This document shows, piece by piece, positions 28,533-37,523 of a stretch of DNA of 64,000 nucleotides. The DNA is from Paraburkholderia ginsengiterrae (GTDB lineage: Bacteria; Pseudomonadota; Gammaproteobacteria; Burkholderiales; Burkholderiaceae), in assembly GCF_001645125.1 (NCBI RefSeq), contig NZ_LXKA01000022.1, forward strand, positions 62,001-126,000, written 5' to 3'. A model generated the notes under the pieces. That model made no database searches, was not told the DNA's origin, and saw nothing but the letters and a program-made list of their open reading frames with translations. Within the stretch, counting starts at the first letter, position 1; each line of letters begins with the position of its first letter. Position numbers and translations under genes: made by a program.

Positions 28533-29267
28533 TTAAGAGACCAACTCCAAAAACTTGTCGCTCGTTGCCTTGATCCTACCGATCGAGAGTGCGTCCTTGG
28601 GTGCGTGAGGCACCGCCCAATATTTGGCTTCGTTCCATCCGTGCTCGCGCGGGCCGCCCTTAGCGTTTTTTTGCGTGATAAAGCCCCAGAACCAGAGGTC
28701 GTCCCATATCAGTAGCTCTTGATCGCGGTAGCAAAGCCGGTCGTGCAGATATTCATTGATCCCGGCGATAGTGGCTGAAGGCCCTTCCGGAAGGCGAGGC
28801 GCGAGCGCCTCGAACACGGCGGTAATCACTCTGTCCACCGGAAGACGCAGGTTGTCCCCGGCGAGAACGCTCGTGTCCGGCCAGAATTTGTTTTTCAGGG
28901 TCGGCTCGAGCTCGATGTATCCCAAATTCCTGACGAACAGGGCGGCAGTCTTGGGCCCCCACCCGTCCTGTCGGCGAAGACCATCGATCAGCTCATACTT
29001 GCCGCTCTCCGTGGCAAAGTCGCGAAAGGCCTTGAAGCTGCGGTGTGCGCCGGCCGCGGTTACCTCCTTTAGAAAGTTGCAGATTGGGTCGAGCTTTGGT
29101 TGTGACTGAGTCTGCAATACCTTTTGCATCAACAAGATCGCGCGATCCTCGAGCCGAGAGGGGGACAGCGACTCTGTGATGAAGCCGTGCTGTACTTCGA
29201 TATTGATGTTGTGATGTTGGCTCAAGAACGCAAACAGGTCGGAGATCGGCTTTGGACGTTGAAGCAT
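28533..29267 (-). CDS. HhH-GPD-like DNA glycosylase homologue
   Basis: A 244-residue protein with a helix-hairpin-helix signature at 101-116 (DGWGPKTAALFVRNLG) followed at 142-148 by LPVDRVI, where Asp145 stands at the place of the catalytic Asp of HhH-GPD base-excision enzymes (compare VDTHV or VDGNV in Nth and MutY). The four-Cys cluster of Nth is absent: only two Cys are present. The C-terminal part is rich in Trp (IWDDLWFWGF). A DNA repair or modified-base role is likely, but the substrate is unknown. GC is intermediate. The start at 29267 has only a weak ribosome binding site. Confidence 0.75.
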   Translation of the reverse strand: MLQRPKPISDLFAFLSQHHNINIEVQHGFITESLSPSRLEDRAILLMQKVLQTQSQPKLDPICNFLKEVTAAGAHRSFKAFRDFATESGKYELIDGLRRQDGWGPKTAALFVRNLGYIELEPTLKNKFWPDTSVLAGDNLRLPVDRVITAVFEALAPRLPEGPSATIAGINEYLHDRLCYRDQELLIWDDLWFWGFITQKNAKGGPREHGWNEAKYWAVPHAPKDALSIGRIKATSDKFLELVS

Positions 29268-29397
29268 CAGTCTTCGCTAGGTGTTGGGGGTGTGTCGGTC
29301 CGGAATGCGTGAGGCTTGCGGCTGGCTTGAATTATTTATAAATCCTTTGGAGCGAATCACGAACAATTGAAAAATTTGGCTCTATTTTTTGAGTTAC

Positions 29398-30204
29398 TCA
29401 TTTTGTGAGATAAGTGGTTGCAGAGTATAAAACTCCATGCATCAGGACATCCACTTTCTCTATATCTTGGTTCAATTGCTTGACATTTGTGTCATTTGTC
29501 ATCGTGTCACCATGAGCGATGCTGTGGCGCCGTCGCATAACTTCTTCGATAAAATCGTGCCAGAGCGAACTTCCCGATTTTCCTTTTGCGGCTTTTGCGG
29601 CGGCATAATTAAATGCATACCGCGCCGGTAATCGACGATATGGAAAGCTATATAAAAATGACCGATATCTTCGCATATCGCGTCGAATTGCATATGCCTG
29701 GGCTGTGTCGTCTTTAAAAATGTCTTCAATCTTTACATTTGTCATTGACCGCAGGACCGCGGGCACTCCCATTTTGGACAGTGTGGCCTCGATAACGTCT
29801 GGGCCGGAATTTCTATTTTTGTTTTCCTTGTAGCTGAAAGCGTTCAAATCAATCGCGACAGAATTCGTTGAGAAAAAAGAATGCAATTGTGCTACGCGAT
29901 GATTTATTTCATCAGCGGGAACGCCCTCGTAGAAGGCGATTTTTTCGCAAAACGACCTCTTCATTGCTTCAGGCATGCTGCCAAATGACTTGAGGTAAAA
30001 ATTTAAATCGGTAGCAAGGCTTTTTCCGAGATCTTTCAAAAACCCATCTAAATGTGATGCCATCAATACACAGCATGCCCGGCATAAGGTGTTGTACGTT
30101 TGCTCGTTGCTGGATTCATGTTCGCTCGCCAGCTTTGTCAGGCGATCAAGTTCTTGAATCCGTATTGGAATCGAACAGGCGACGTCGAATGCAGCCGTAC
30201 TCAT
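29398..30204 (-). CDS. HEPN-domain protein (RiboL-PSP/MAE_28990 type), likely RNase effector
   Basis: A 268-residue, mostly helical protein. At 224-232 it has RRRHSIAHG, which contains the HEPN ribonuclease motif R-X4-6-H (Arg225/226 and His231). The N-terminal helices with LCRACCVLMASHLDGFLKDLG and the length fit the MAE_28990/RiboL-PSP HEPN group seen in toxin-antitoxin and phage-defence loci. Its start overlaps the stop of the DUF262 gene by ATGA, so the two are translationally coupled. AT-rich, unlike the core genome. The RNase activity is predicted from the motif and has not been shown for this protein. Confidence 0.85.
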   Translation of the reverse strand: MSTAAFDVACSIPIRIQELDRLTKLASEHESSNEQTYNTLCRACCVLMASHLDGFLKDLGKSLATDLNFYLKSFGSMPEAMKRSFCEKIAFYEGVPADEINHRVAQLHSFFSTNSVAIDLNAFSYKENKNRNSGPDVIEATLSKMGVPAVLRSMTNVKIEDIFKDDTAQAYAIRRDMRRYRSFLYSFPYRRLPARYAFNYAAAKAAKGKSGSSLWHDFIEEVMRRRHSIAHGDTMTNDTNVKQLNQDIEKVDVLMHGVLYSATTYLTK

Positions 30205-31337
30205 GAGGCAAGTCGTTCCGCAAACATCTTAATGCGAGTCGCTACTTTGGCAGCATCATTAACACTTCCAGAAACTGCTTCAAAAAATTTCGCGTCTCGA
30301 AATAGCTCTTCGCGCGCAGCCTTCAGTGATTTGGTCAAGGAGTCTCGGTTCTTCGCAAGTTCATCAATCGATACAGTCGATGCCAGGCCAACCGCGATTG
30401 CATCGTATACTGCGGCATTGAAATTTGACATTTTCTTGAGGCTGCTTGATTCTACTCGCCATTTAGAAAAGGCTTGTGGTCCCAATGCTTCAAGCAAAAA
30501 GTTCATGTAACCCTCGAATTGCTCCGTTAGCGACATAATCTCAGAATCGCTAAACTTGTTGAATTCGTTCAAACTTGCCGTTAAGAATTCCTTAAATCCT
30601 TTTTTTATTTTATCGTGGCCTTCGATCTTCAGTGCAAAAAATCGAAGTGCTAATTCGACATCCTCCATTTTTTTCACTTTAGTATTGTCCTCAGGGTATT
30701 TTTCAGTGACTTGAATAAGTTTCCTGAAATTTTCCCCCTTTGCCATCATTTTTAAAGCGTCATTGAATGGTCCTCGGGCCGTAACATTTCTAAGCTCTTG
30801 CGATTCAAGTTTAATAGAGCCTGTATTAAGGCGCTCAAAAATATCAAACTTGACCTGAGGATCGACGGTGGAGTCGATCCGTAGGCATTTAATCGTTCGC
30901 TCCTCTAGCCGCCTAATGAGGAAAGGCGGAAGGTCCTTGTAATATGCACCGTTCAACTCCGAAAGCGTCTCAAGCTCGGATAGCGGCAATTCGTTTTTCA
31001 TGAAGTCGAAGATCGCCGTCAAACGTTGTTGCCCGTCAATCACGGTATAACGTGGGTTGCCAGCCGCTTCTTCATCAACGTCCACATCTTGCGAGATGAA
31101 TATGACTGGAATCGGGATGTTAAGTATGACACTTTCAATCAATCGAGACGAAGTTTCCGGCGACCAGCGATGCCTTCTCTGGTAATCCGGATCGAGTTTA
31201 ATAGTTTTGTTACCAATTCGCTTGATCAACGTCTCTAGGTCATATTCAACGTTTTGAGTTTTAACGGTCCGTTCGCGCGCCTTCTGCTGAAGTGAATCCA
31301 AGCTGTATTTAAGTGTGCCAAAGGATGGAGTTGACAT
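30201..31337 (-). CDS. DUF262 (DGQQR) protein
   Basis: A 378-residue protein with the ParB/Srx-like DUF262 fold. It has LDPDYQRRHRWSPETSSRLIESVILNIP split around residues 48-75, the nucleotide-hydrolysing DGQQRLT at 101-107, and FERLNTGSIKLESQELRN in the middle. In GmrSD, SspE and BrxU, DUF262 acts as an NTPase sensor fused to a DUF1524 HNH nuclease. Here no HNH region follows; the HEPN gene overlapping its stop takes that place. ATG 31337 is chosen because of AGGAAA upstream. AT-rich. Confidence 0.9.
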   Translation of the reverse strand: MSTPSFGTLKYSLDSLQQKARERTVKTQNVEYDLETLIKRIGNKTIKLDPDYQRRHRWSPETSSRLIESVILNIPIPVIFISQDVDVDEEAAGNPRYTVIDGQQRLTAIFDFMKNELPLSELETLSELNGAYYKDLPPFLIRRLEERTIKCLRIDSTVDPQVKFDIFERLNTGSIKLESQELRNVTARGPFNDALKMMAKGENFRKLIQVTEKYPEDNTKVKKMEDVELALRFFALKIEGHDKIKKGFKEFLTASLNEFNKFSDSEIMSLTEQFEGYMNFLLEALGPQAFSKWRVESSSLKKMSNFNAAVYDAIAVGLASTVSIDELAKNRDSLTKSLKAAREELFRDAKFFEAVSGSVNDAAKVATRIKMFAERLAS

Positions 31338-31914
31338 GTCGATTTCCTGTTGCCTGATCGGGCGTGCTCTGGATACTTGACGCTCCAAAGAGCGACTCAC
31401 GAATCCAATGAGTTTATCGTATGTCAACCGCGGTAGTGGAATATACAGTGACAGTGCACCCAAAGATAAGAGGGCTCGCGGCACCGCCCACGTCAACTTG
31501 ACATTCGCACCGCGGCTTGAAGTTCACGCGTCATTGAGATTGCAAACCCGGCCGATGTTCACGTGTCTGCGGTGTAGGTGAAGATTTCGTTAGCGCCGGA
31601 CTGTGCCGGATCAAAGGGCGTCCAGTCTACGAGGTCGATTCTGATGACGCTGGGAAAAAAACTTGCTTGGGTTTTCGAGCTGTCATCGCTCCCAGAAAGT
31701 TTCATGAAGTGGTAATTGTTGGCGATGGCTCTAATTTTTCGGCGATTTACCAGTTGTCTGACGGACCGATAAAGATCCGTTTCTGAGAAAGCGGGATGTC
31801 TCTTGTGGGTCGACGCGCGCCCCCTGAGACAAGCCAGGGGAGCCTTGCACGCTTCGTTGCCTCTATGTTCGGTGCAGCGGCCCGCAATGAGCACGGACCG
31901 CCAATTCAAACCAG
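31338..31914. other. 577-base stretch upstream of the DUF262 gene, no confident gene
   Basis: The right part of the leader of the DUF262-HEPN operon lies here. A 116-codon minus-strand frame (31559-31909) is open; its C-terminal part (DLYRSVRQLVNRRKIRAIANNYHF) looks protein-like but has no start with a ribosome binding site and no recognised family, so it is at best a fragment. Confidence 0.4.
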
Positions 31915-32322
31915 TTAGCCGCGAGCTAACGGCTCCCCGTCCGGCGCAGCACCGCCCAATTGCGCATCATGACGCCGCCGAGCCTCGGCAACGATAGCCG
32001 CCCATTCGTTCGGCCGCACCCGTTCTCGGAATATCTCAACAAGGAATTCCACCAGATTCTGGCGCTTTCTAGTTCCACCAGCCTGATGATTGAGCAAGCG
32101 CAGATTGTTCTGCAAACGGGTCACCCTTGCTTTCGCTTTGATATGTCCGGGGGTGCCAGCAGTAAAGGCCAGAGCGGACCTTTCCGCCGCAACCAGCGCG
32201 CAAAGTAGTTCAGTGCGTTGCAGAGCGTAGGACTCGGCCACTGCCGCAGGCCGAGCAGGCTCGGGAGTGGAGTTACGGGAAAGGGATAAATTTTGCTCAG
32301 GGCGAACGAGAGTCTGGCGCAT
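31915..32322 (-). CDS. Conserved small protein of unknown function
   Basis: A 135-residue basic, helical protein (LCALVAAERSALAFTAGTPGHIKAKARVTRLQNNLRLLN; NLVEFLVEIFRERVRPNEWAAIVAEARRRH given as short blocks). No family is recognised. The start at 32322 is strongly supported by GGAGGT 5 bases upstream. It has core-genome base composition and may mark the edge of the accessory region. Its leader contains a further small open frame. Confidence 0.75.
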   Translation of the reverse strand: MRQTLVRPEQNLSLSRNSTPEPARPAAVAESYALQRTELLCALVAAERSALAFTAGTPGHIKAKARVTRLQNNLRLLNHQAGGTRKRQNLVEFLVEIFRERVRPNEWAAIVAEARRRHDAQLGGAAPDGEPLARG

Positions 32323-32591
32323 GATGCACCTCCGGATAGGGTTAGCAAGCCCTGTATCGTTCTCAGACGCCAATCCGAGACCACGGTGTCTCCGCAGTGC
32401 TTGAAGTGTACCGCACGGCCAACCGCCGGCTGATGCGTCGTCATCACCACGCACCTTGCTTCCCGGAGACAGCCGCTTAAACGTCTCCCCCGAAGGGCAC
32501 CAACCCCACCCTGCTAAAGTCACACCTGAAAACCCACATTTCCTTGTCGGTTTTCCAAATCGCAACACCGCAATTTCAAGGAGGTTTCTTG

Positions 32592-32930
32592 ATGACGTTC
32601 CGCACCACCGCGCTTGCCGCGGCCGCTACTTCCTTCGCCCTTCTTGGCGCCGCATCCGCGCCAACCGCTCAGGCCCAGACCTCACCCGACAGCCAATGGC
32701 GCGCAAGCGCGACCACACTCTCCACGCTCCTGCAGGACGGCTACAAAATCGTCGCCGTCGTGAACAGCGCCCACGGCACTGGCGGCCCGACCGACACAAT
32801 TTTCGTCCAACGCGATCAAAGCGCCTTCAAGTGCATCGACCCGCAACAATCGGACGCAAAACCGAAAGCGCCCGCCTGCTTCGAATTAGCGCCATCATCA
32901 GGCCCAGCACCGGCATCTGACGCGAAGTAG
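32592..32930 (+). CDS. Small exported protein of unknown function
   Basis: A 112-residue protein with a signal peptide (MTFRTTALAAAATSFALLGA, cleavage near AQA-Q) and a periplasmic part with two Cys (FKCID and PACFEL) that could form one disulfide. AGGAGG lies 8 bases before ATG 32592. The C-terminus is Pro/Ala/Ser-rich. Family not recognised beyond resemblance to other short exported Burkholderia proteins. It is divergent from the gene at 31915-32322. Confidence 0.82.
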   Translation: MTFRTTALAAAATSFALLGAASAPTAQAQTSPDSQWRASATTLSTLLQDGYKIVAVVNSAHGTGGPTDTIFVQRDQSAFKCIDPQQSDAKPKAPACFELAPSSGPAPASDAK

Positions 32931-33041
32931 CCAAACGCGCATCAAAATCCGCGGCGATCAAAACCAGAGCCCCAACCGGCCAGGAAAGGCGAACACCCAC
33001 AACCACCACCTCCGCTACCCACTCGCCGCGGCACCACCAAC

Positions 33042-33485
33042 TCACCGATCCACCAACCGACTCAAATTCCCGCGCACCCGCTGCAACAGCGCGATCAACT
33101 GCTTCGCTTCCTCGTCGGTAAATCCGCTCAGCGCCTCACGCGCCACCTCATCCCCAACCTTCCGCGCCTTGCCCAGCGTCCGCTCCGCCTTCTCCGTCAT
33201 CCGCACCTGGCGCTCGCGACGGTCCTCCGGATTAGCAGTCCGCTCAATCCACCCACCCTCCTCCATCCGATCCAGCAACCTCCCCGCCGAAATCGGCGCG
33301 ACCTCGAGCAAATCCGCGAGCCGCGCCTGATTGATATCGCCGTAATGCGAAAGGTAAGCCAGCACACGGCACTGCGCGCGCGTCAGATCGACTGAAGACT
33401 TCGCGAGGTCGTCATACCGCTTGCCCGTCAGACGGCCGACGTCGGAAATCAGAAAGCCGAAGCGCTCATCGAGTTGGGTTTTCAT
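33042..33485 (-). CDS. MarR family transcriptional regulator
   Basis: A 147-residue winged-helix regulator (MKTQLDERFGFLISDVGRL start). The helix-turn-helix lies in INQARLADLLEVAPISAGRLLDRMEEGGWI and the wing in RTANPEDRRERQVRMTEK. It is divergent from a DHA2 efflux pump across 136 bases, the usual arrangement of a MarR repressor with its drug-efflux target. Two inverted repeats in the gap are likely operators. The start at 33485 matches the family; an upstream start would overlap the promoter. Confidence 0.92.
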   Translation of the reverse strand: MKTQLDERFGFLISDVGRLTGKRYDDLAKSSVDLTRAQCRVLAYLSHYGDINQARLADLLEVAPISAGRLLDRMEEGGWIERTANPEDRRERQVRMTEKAERTLGKARKVGDEVAREALSGFTDEEAKQLIALLQRVRGNLSRLVDR

Positions 33486-33491
33486 GCGCGG

Positions 33492-33513
33492 ATTATACGA
33501 AAACCTCTCGTAT
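33492..33513 (-). promoter_or_regulatory. marR-type promoter and operator
   Basis: On the minus strand a perfect TATAAT (33492-33497) overlaps one arm of the inverted repeat ATACGA-N7-TCGTAT (33495-33513). A repressor bound here would block its own gene, so autoregulation is likely. Confidence 0.6.
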
Positions 33514-33585
33514 CGCAACGTCGAAACGGACGCAATTCAGGCTCCGCACAATTCCTGGTAGCCGGCATGCACACAACCTATATAC

Positions 33586-33597
33586 TAAGCATGCTTA
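33586..33597. promoter_or_regulatory. Palindromic operator candidate before the efflux pump
   Basis: TAAGCATGCTTA is a perfect 12-base palindrome about 25 bases before the pump start, beside TATACT. It fits a MarR-family site. Confidence 0.5.
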
Positions 33598-33621
33598 CTA
33601 TTTCAACGCCCCCGTTCATCC

Positions 33622-35160
33622 ATGTCCTCCGACACCCCGGCAGCCACAGCCGCCGCGCCGCTCAACCGGCCGATGATCACCATCTCGATCATGCTGGCCA
33701 CGTTGATCCAGACGCTCGACAGCACGATCGCGAACGTGGCGCTGCCGCACATGCAGGGCACGCTGTCCGCGTCGCAGGATGAAATCACGTGGGTGCTGAC
33801 CTCGTACATCGTGGCCGCCGCGATCGCCACGCCGCTCACCGGCTGGCTGTCCGATCGCCTGAGCATCAAGCGGCTGCTGATCGTCGCGATCGGCGGCTTT
33901 ACGGTGTCGTCGGCGCTGTGCGGACTGTCGGAGACGCTCACGCAGATCATCGCGTCGCGTTTGTTGCAGGGGATTTTCGGCGCGTCGCTGGTGCCGCTGT
34001 CGCAGTCCATCCTGCTCGACATCAACCCGCGCGAGAAGCAGGGGCAGGCAATGGCCGTGTGGGGCATGGGGGTGATGGTCGGGCCAATTCTCGGGCCGAC
34101 GCTCGGCGGCTGGCTCACCGACAGCTACAACTGGCGCTGGGTGTTCTTCATCAACGTGCCGATCGGAGCGTTCGCCCTCTTCGGCGTGGCAACCTTCCTG
34201 CCTTCACGCGAGCCCAAACACGACGTGACGTTCGACGCCTTCGGCTTCGCCACGCTAGGGCTCGCCATCGGCGCATTTCAGGCCATGCTCGATCGCGGCG
34301 AGCAACTCGACTGGTTCGGTTCGAACGAGATCGTCATCGAGGCACTGATTGCGGCAATCAGTTTCGCGTTCTTCATCGTGCACACGGCAACGGTCGGCAA
34401 GAAATCGTTCTTCAAGTACGAGTTGCTGAAGGATCCGAACTTCGCCACAGGCACCTTCTTCATTTTCGTGATCGGCGCCGTGATGTACGCGACACGCGCG
34501 TTGCTGCCGCCCATGCTGCAGAACCTGATGAACTATCCGGTCGCGACCACCGGCCTCGTCACCGCGCCGAGCGGCGCCGGCACGATGCTCGCCATGCTGT
34601 TCGCCGGGCGCCTGCTCAAGCGGTTCGACGCGCGGCTTCTGCTGCTCACCGGCTTTCTGATCTCGGCGTTCGCGCTATGGCAGATGATGCAATACACCAT
34701 CGTGCTATCAGCGTCGGATATCGTCTGGCCCGGCGTGATTCAGGGCTTCGGACTCGGTCTCGTGTTCGTGCCGCTGAGCGCGCTGACCTTCTCGACGCTC
34801 ACACCCGAACTGCGCGCGGACGGCACCGCGACCTACAGCCTGATGCGCAATATAGGCAGCAGTATCGGCATTTCGATCGTGCAAACGCTGATGACCCGCA
34901 ACACCCAGGTCTCGCATGCGGACCTCGCGGCGAATATCACGCGCTTCAATCCCGCCATCCAGCCAATGTTGAACAGCGGCTCGAACTACGACATGGCGGC
35001 GCTGAACGCGTCGATCACGCAGCAAGCTTCGATGATCGCCTATCTGAACGACTTCAAGCTGATGTTCGTGGCGACGCTGCTGGTCATTCCGCTGCTGGTG
35101 CTGATCCGCCCTCCACGCCACGCGCCGGATGCATCGGCGGCCCATGCGGCGATGGATTGA
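33622..35160 (+). CDS. DHA2 (EmrB/QacA) family multidrug efflux MFS transporter
   Basis: Inner-membrane drug:H+ antiporter of 512 residues with 14 expected membrane segments. DHA2 motifs are LIQTLDSTIANVALPHM, WLSDRLSIKRLL (motif A) and the motif C-like MVGPILGPTLGGWLTDSYNWRWVFFINVPIG (as short blocks). It is probably controlled by the divergent MarR regulator. No emrA-type periplasmic partner is adjacent. It ends exactly where the convergent GntR gene ends, with no gap. Confidence 0.94.
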   Translation: MSSDTPAATAAAPLNRPMITISIMLATLIQTLDSTIANVALPHMQGTLSASQDEITWVLTSYIVAAAIATPLTGWLSDRLSIKRLLIVAIGGFTVSSALCGLSETLTQIIASRLLQGIFGASLVPLSQSILLDINPREKQGQAMAVWGMGVMVGPILGPTLGGWLTDSYNWRWVFFINVPIGAFALFGVATFLPSREPKHDVTFDAFGFATLGLAIGAFQAMLDRGEQLDWFGSNEIVIEALIAAISFAFFIVHTATVGKKSFFKYELLKDPNFATGTFFIFVIGAVMYATRALLPPMLQNLMNYPVATTGLVTAPSGAGTMLAMLFAGRLLKRFDARLLLLTGFLISAFALWQMMQYTIVLSASDIVWPGVIQGFGLGLVFVPLSALTFSTLTPELRADGTATYSLMRNIGSSIGISIVQTLMTRNTQVSHADLAANITRFNPAIQPMLNSGSNYDMAALNASITQQASMIAYLNDFKLMFVATLLVIPLLVLIRPPRHAPDASAAHAAMD

Positions 35161-35868
35161 TCAGCCCTCGATGCGCTTTCGCGTCACCCCCAACAGCCCT
35201 GCCATCGCCGCGCGCGCCGTGGCGGCATCGCGCTCGCGAATGGCCTCGAACACCGCCGTATGTTCGGCCAGCGACGCATTGAACACGTCCGCGCGCTTCG
35301 CATTCAGCCGCAATTGACCTTCGAGCGTGCGCTCGATCAATGAGCCGAGCGGCACCAGCAATTCGTTGCTGCACGCGGCCAGCACGCTCAGATGAAACAG
35401 CAGATCGGCGCGCACCCATTCGTCGACATTACGCGCCGCCACCATTGCCGCATGAGACTCCGCGAGCACGGCGAAGGTATCGTCCGTATGCGAGGCCGCT
35501 GCCAGACCGGCGGCATACGGCTCGATCATCTCGCGCATTTCCTGCAGCTTGAGCGCGAACGCCATCGGCTCGGCGACGCGCGAGTACCAGTCGAGCACAT
35601 CGGCATCGAGCAGATTCCACGCGTTTTTCGGCCGCACGCGCGTGCCTACGCGCGGCCGCGATTCGATCAGCCCTTTTGAAGTCAGCGTGCGCAGCGCCTC
35701 GCGCAACACCGCGCGGCTTACGCCAAACGCCTCCATCAACTCCGCTTCACGCGGCAAGATCGAATCGGGCGCGTAGTCGCCGCGCAGTATCGCGGTCGCC
35801 AGCAAATGGGCGACGCGCCCATGCAGATCGTGCTGAATAGCTTTCTCCCAGCGGCCTTGCGGCGTCAT
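35161..35868 (-). CDS. dgoR: GntR/FadR-family regulator, likely of galactonate use
   Basis: A 235-residue regulator with an N-terminal GntR winged helix (LATAILRGDYAPDSILPREAELMEAFGVSRAVLREALRTL region) and an FCD ligand domain from about 85 (MREMIEPYAAGLAA, RADLLFHLSVLAACSNELL with the metal-binding His/Asp). It is divergent from dgoD, so it is probably DgoR, repressor of galactonate catabolism; this is inference from position. A perfect 14-base palindrome lies in the shared promoter region. Confidence 0.85.
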   Translation of the reverse strand: MTPQGRWEKAIQHDLHGRVAHLLATAILRGDYAPDSILPREAELMEAFGVSRAVLREALRTLTSKGLIESRPRVGTRVRPKNAWNLLDADVLDWYSRVAEPMAFALKLQEMREMIEPYAAGLAAASHTDDTFAVLAESHAAMVAARNVDEWVRADLLFHLSVLAACSNELLVPLGSLIERTLEGQLRLNAKRADVFNASLAEHTAVFEAIRERDAATARAAMAGLLGVTRKRIEG

Positions 35869-35983
35869 TGTTATCGGAACCTAAGCCGGAACGAGCGCGA
35901 TTATCCGGCATCCCGACCTTGATACCCACTGCTCCGAACCCTCCTCGCGCCGCTCGGCGTCTCGCCACTATGTGGCAAATAAT

Positions 35984-35997
35984 ACTATTAATAGTAC
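35984..35997. promoter_or_regulatory. Palindromic operator between dgoR and dgoD
   Basis: TACTATTAATAGTA is a perfect palindrome in an AT-rich patch, about 75 bases before dgoD. It is a good candidate for the GntR-family operator. Confidence 0.6.
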
Positions 35998-36073
35998 TTA
36001 AACGCGCTTTTGTTGTAGCATGGGAATCCTCGAAATATTCCGCAGGCGCGCACGCCGTTAGGAGACGCACACC

Positions 36074-37222
36074 ATGAAAATCACCAAGCTCGAAACTTTC
36101 ATCGTTCCGCCGCGCTGGTGCTTCCTGAAAATCGAAACCGACGAAGGCATCGTCGGCTGGGGCGAGCCGGTCGTCGAAGGCCGCGCGCACACGGTCGCAG
36201 CCGCGGTGGAAGAACTGTCGGACTATCTGATCGGCAAAGACCCGCTCCTGATCGAAGACCACTGGCAGGTCATGTACCGCGCGGGCTTCTACCGCGGCGG
36301 CCCGATTACGATGAGCGCGATCGCCGGCGTCGACCAGGCATTGTGGGACATCAAGGGCAAGCATCACGGCGTGCCGGTGCATGCACTGCTCGGCGGGCAG
36401 GTGCGCGACAAGATCAAGGTGTATTCGTGGATCGGCGGCGACCGCCCGAGCGACGTCGCCAACAACGCGCGCGCGGTGGTGGAGCGCGGTTTCAAGGCCG
36501 TGAAAATGAACGGCTCGGAAGAGTTGCAGATCATCGACACCTTCGACAAGGTGCAAGGCGTGATCAACAATGTCGCGGCGGTGCGCGAGGCGGTCGGGCC
36601 GAATATCGGCATTGGCGTGGATTTCCACGGCCGCGTGCACAAGCCGATGGCCAAGGTGCTGGCGAAAGAGCTCGATCCGTACAAGCTGCTCTTTATCGAA
36701 GAGCCCGTGCTGTCGGAAAACGCCGAGGCGCTGCGCGACATCGTCAACCAGACCAACACGCCGATCGCCTTGGGCGAGCGTCTGTATTCGCGCTGGGACT
36801 TCAAGCACATCCTGTCGGGCGGTTACGTCGACATCATTCAGCCGGACGCGTCGCACGCGGGCGGCATTACCGAGTGCCGCAAGATCGCGTCGATGGCCGA
36901 AGCGTACGACGTCGCGCTCGCGCTGCATTGCCCGCTCGGCCCGATCGCACTCGCCACCTGCCTGCAGATCGACGCGGTGAGCTACAACGCGTTCATTCAG
37001 GAACAGAGCCTCGGGATCCACTACAACCAGGGCAACGACCTGCTCGATTACATCAAGAACCCGGAAGTCTTCAAATACGAAGACGGTTTCGTGTCGATTC
37101 CGCAAGGTCCGGGTCTCGGCATCGAGGTCAACGAGGAGAAGGTGCGCGAGATGGCGAAGGTCGGTCATCGCTGGCGCAATCCGGTGTGGCGCCATGAGGA
37201 CGGCAGCGTCGCCGAATGGTGA
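36074..37222 (+). CDS. dgoD: D-galactonate dehydratase
   Basis: Enolase-superfamily enzyme (mandelate racemase subgroup) of 382 residues that dehydrates D-galactonate to 2-dehydro-3-deoxy-D-galactonate in the De Ley-Doudoroff pathway. It starts [22 protein letters not shown]. The metal ligands are in VDFHGR, IEEP and [11 protein letters not shown], and the catalytic His is in [13 protein letters not shown], as in E. coli DgoD. The other dgo genes (kinase, aldolase, transporter) are not in this window. A hairpin terminator follows. Confidence 0.95.
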   Translation: MKITKLETFIVPPRWCFLKIETDEGIVGWGEPVVEGRAHTVAAAVEELSDYLIGKDPLLIEDHWQVMYRAGFYRGGPITMSAIAGVDQALWDIKGKHHGVPVHALLGGQVRDKIKVYSWIGGDRPSDVANNARAVVERGFKAVKMNGSEELQIIDTFDKVQGVINNVAAVREAVGPNIGIGVDFHGRVHKPMAKVLAKELDPYKLLFIEEPVLSENAEALRDIVNQTNTPIALGERLYSRWDFKHILSGGYVDIIQPDASHAGGITECRKIASMAEAYDVALALHCPLGPIALATCLQIDAVSYNAFIQEQSLGIHYNQGNDLLDYIKNPEVFKYEDGFVSIPQGPGLGIEVNEEKVREMAKVGHRWRNPVWRHEDGSVAEW

Positions 37223-37244
37223 TGAAGGGCTAATCCCCGGAATG

Positions 37245-37268
37245 AAACGCCGCCCGAGGGCGGCGTTT
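37245..37268 (+). terminator. Hairpin after dgoD
   Basis: AAACGCCGCC and GGCGGCGTTT form a perfect 10-bp stem with a CGAG tetraloop, 22 bases after the dgoD stop. The T run is short. Confidence 0.7.
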
Positions 37269-37523
37269 CCATTGGCGGCGCCGACACGCCCGCCACATCC
37301 GGCCCGCCGTTACGGTGACGTCACGCACGGGCCGTCGCAGTAACGTAACACTCCGGACCGAATCGGCTCGAACAGGCGTTTTCCAGCCCCTTTCCGGCCC
37401 CGCATCACTCCCCGCAAAGCCTTATCCAGACTGGCTTCCAAGCAGTTCGCTCGGTATCGGACAGACAGTTGGCCCGCTCCTTGCTCGAATGCATGCAAAA
37501 CAACACATGCAACGGGGCACATC

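Noticed and set aside
31559-31909. A 116-codon minus-strand frame upstream of the DUF262 gene
   Set aside because: No ribosome binding site or family; kept only as part of the description of the stretch.
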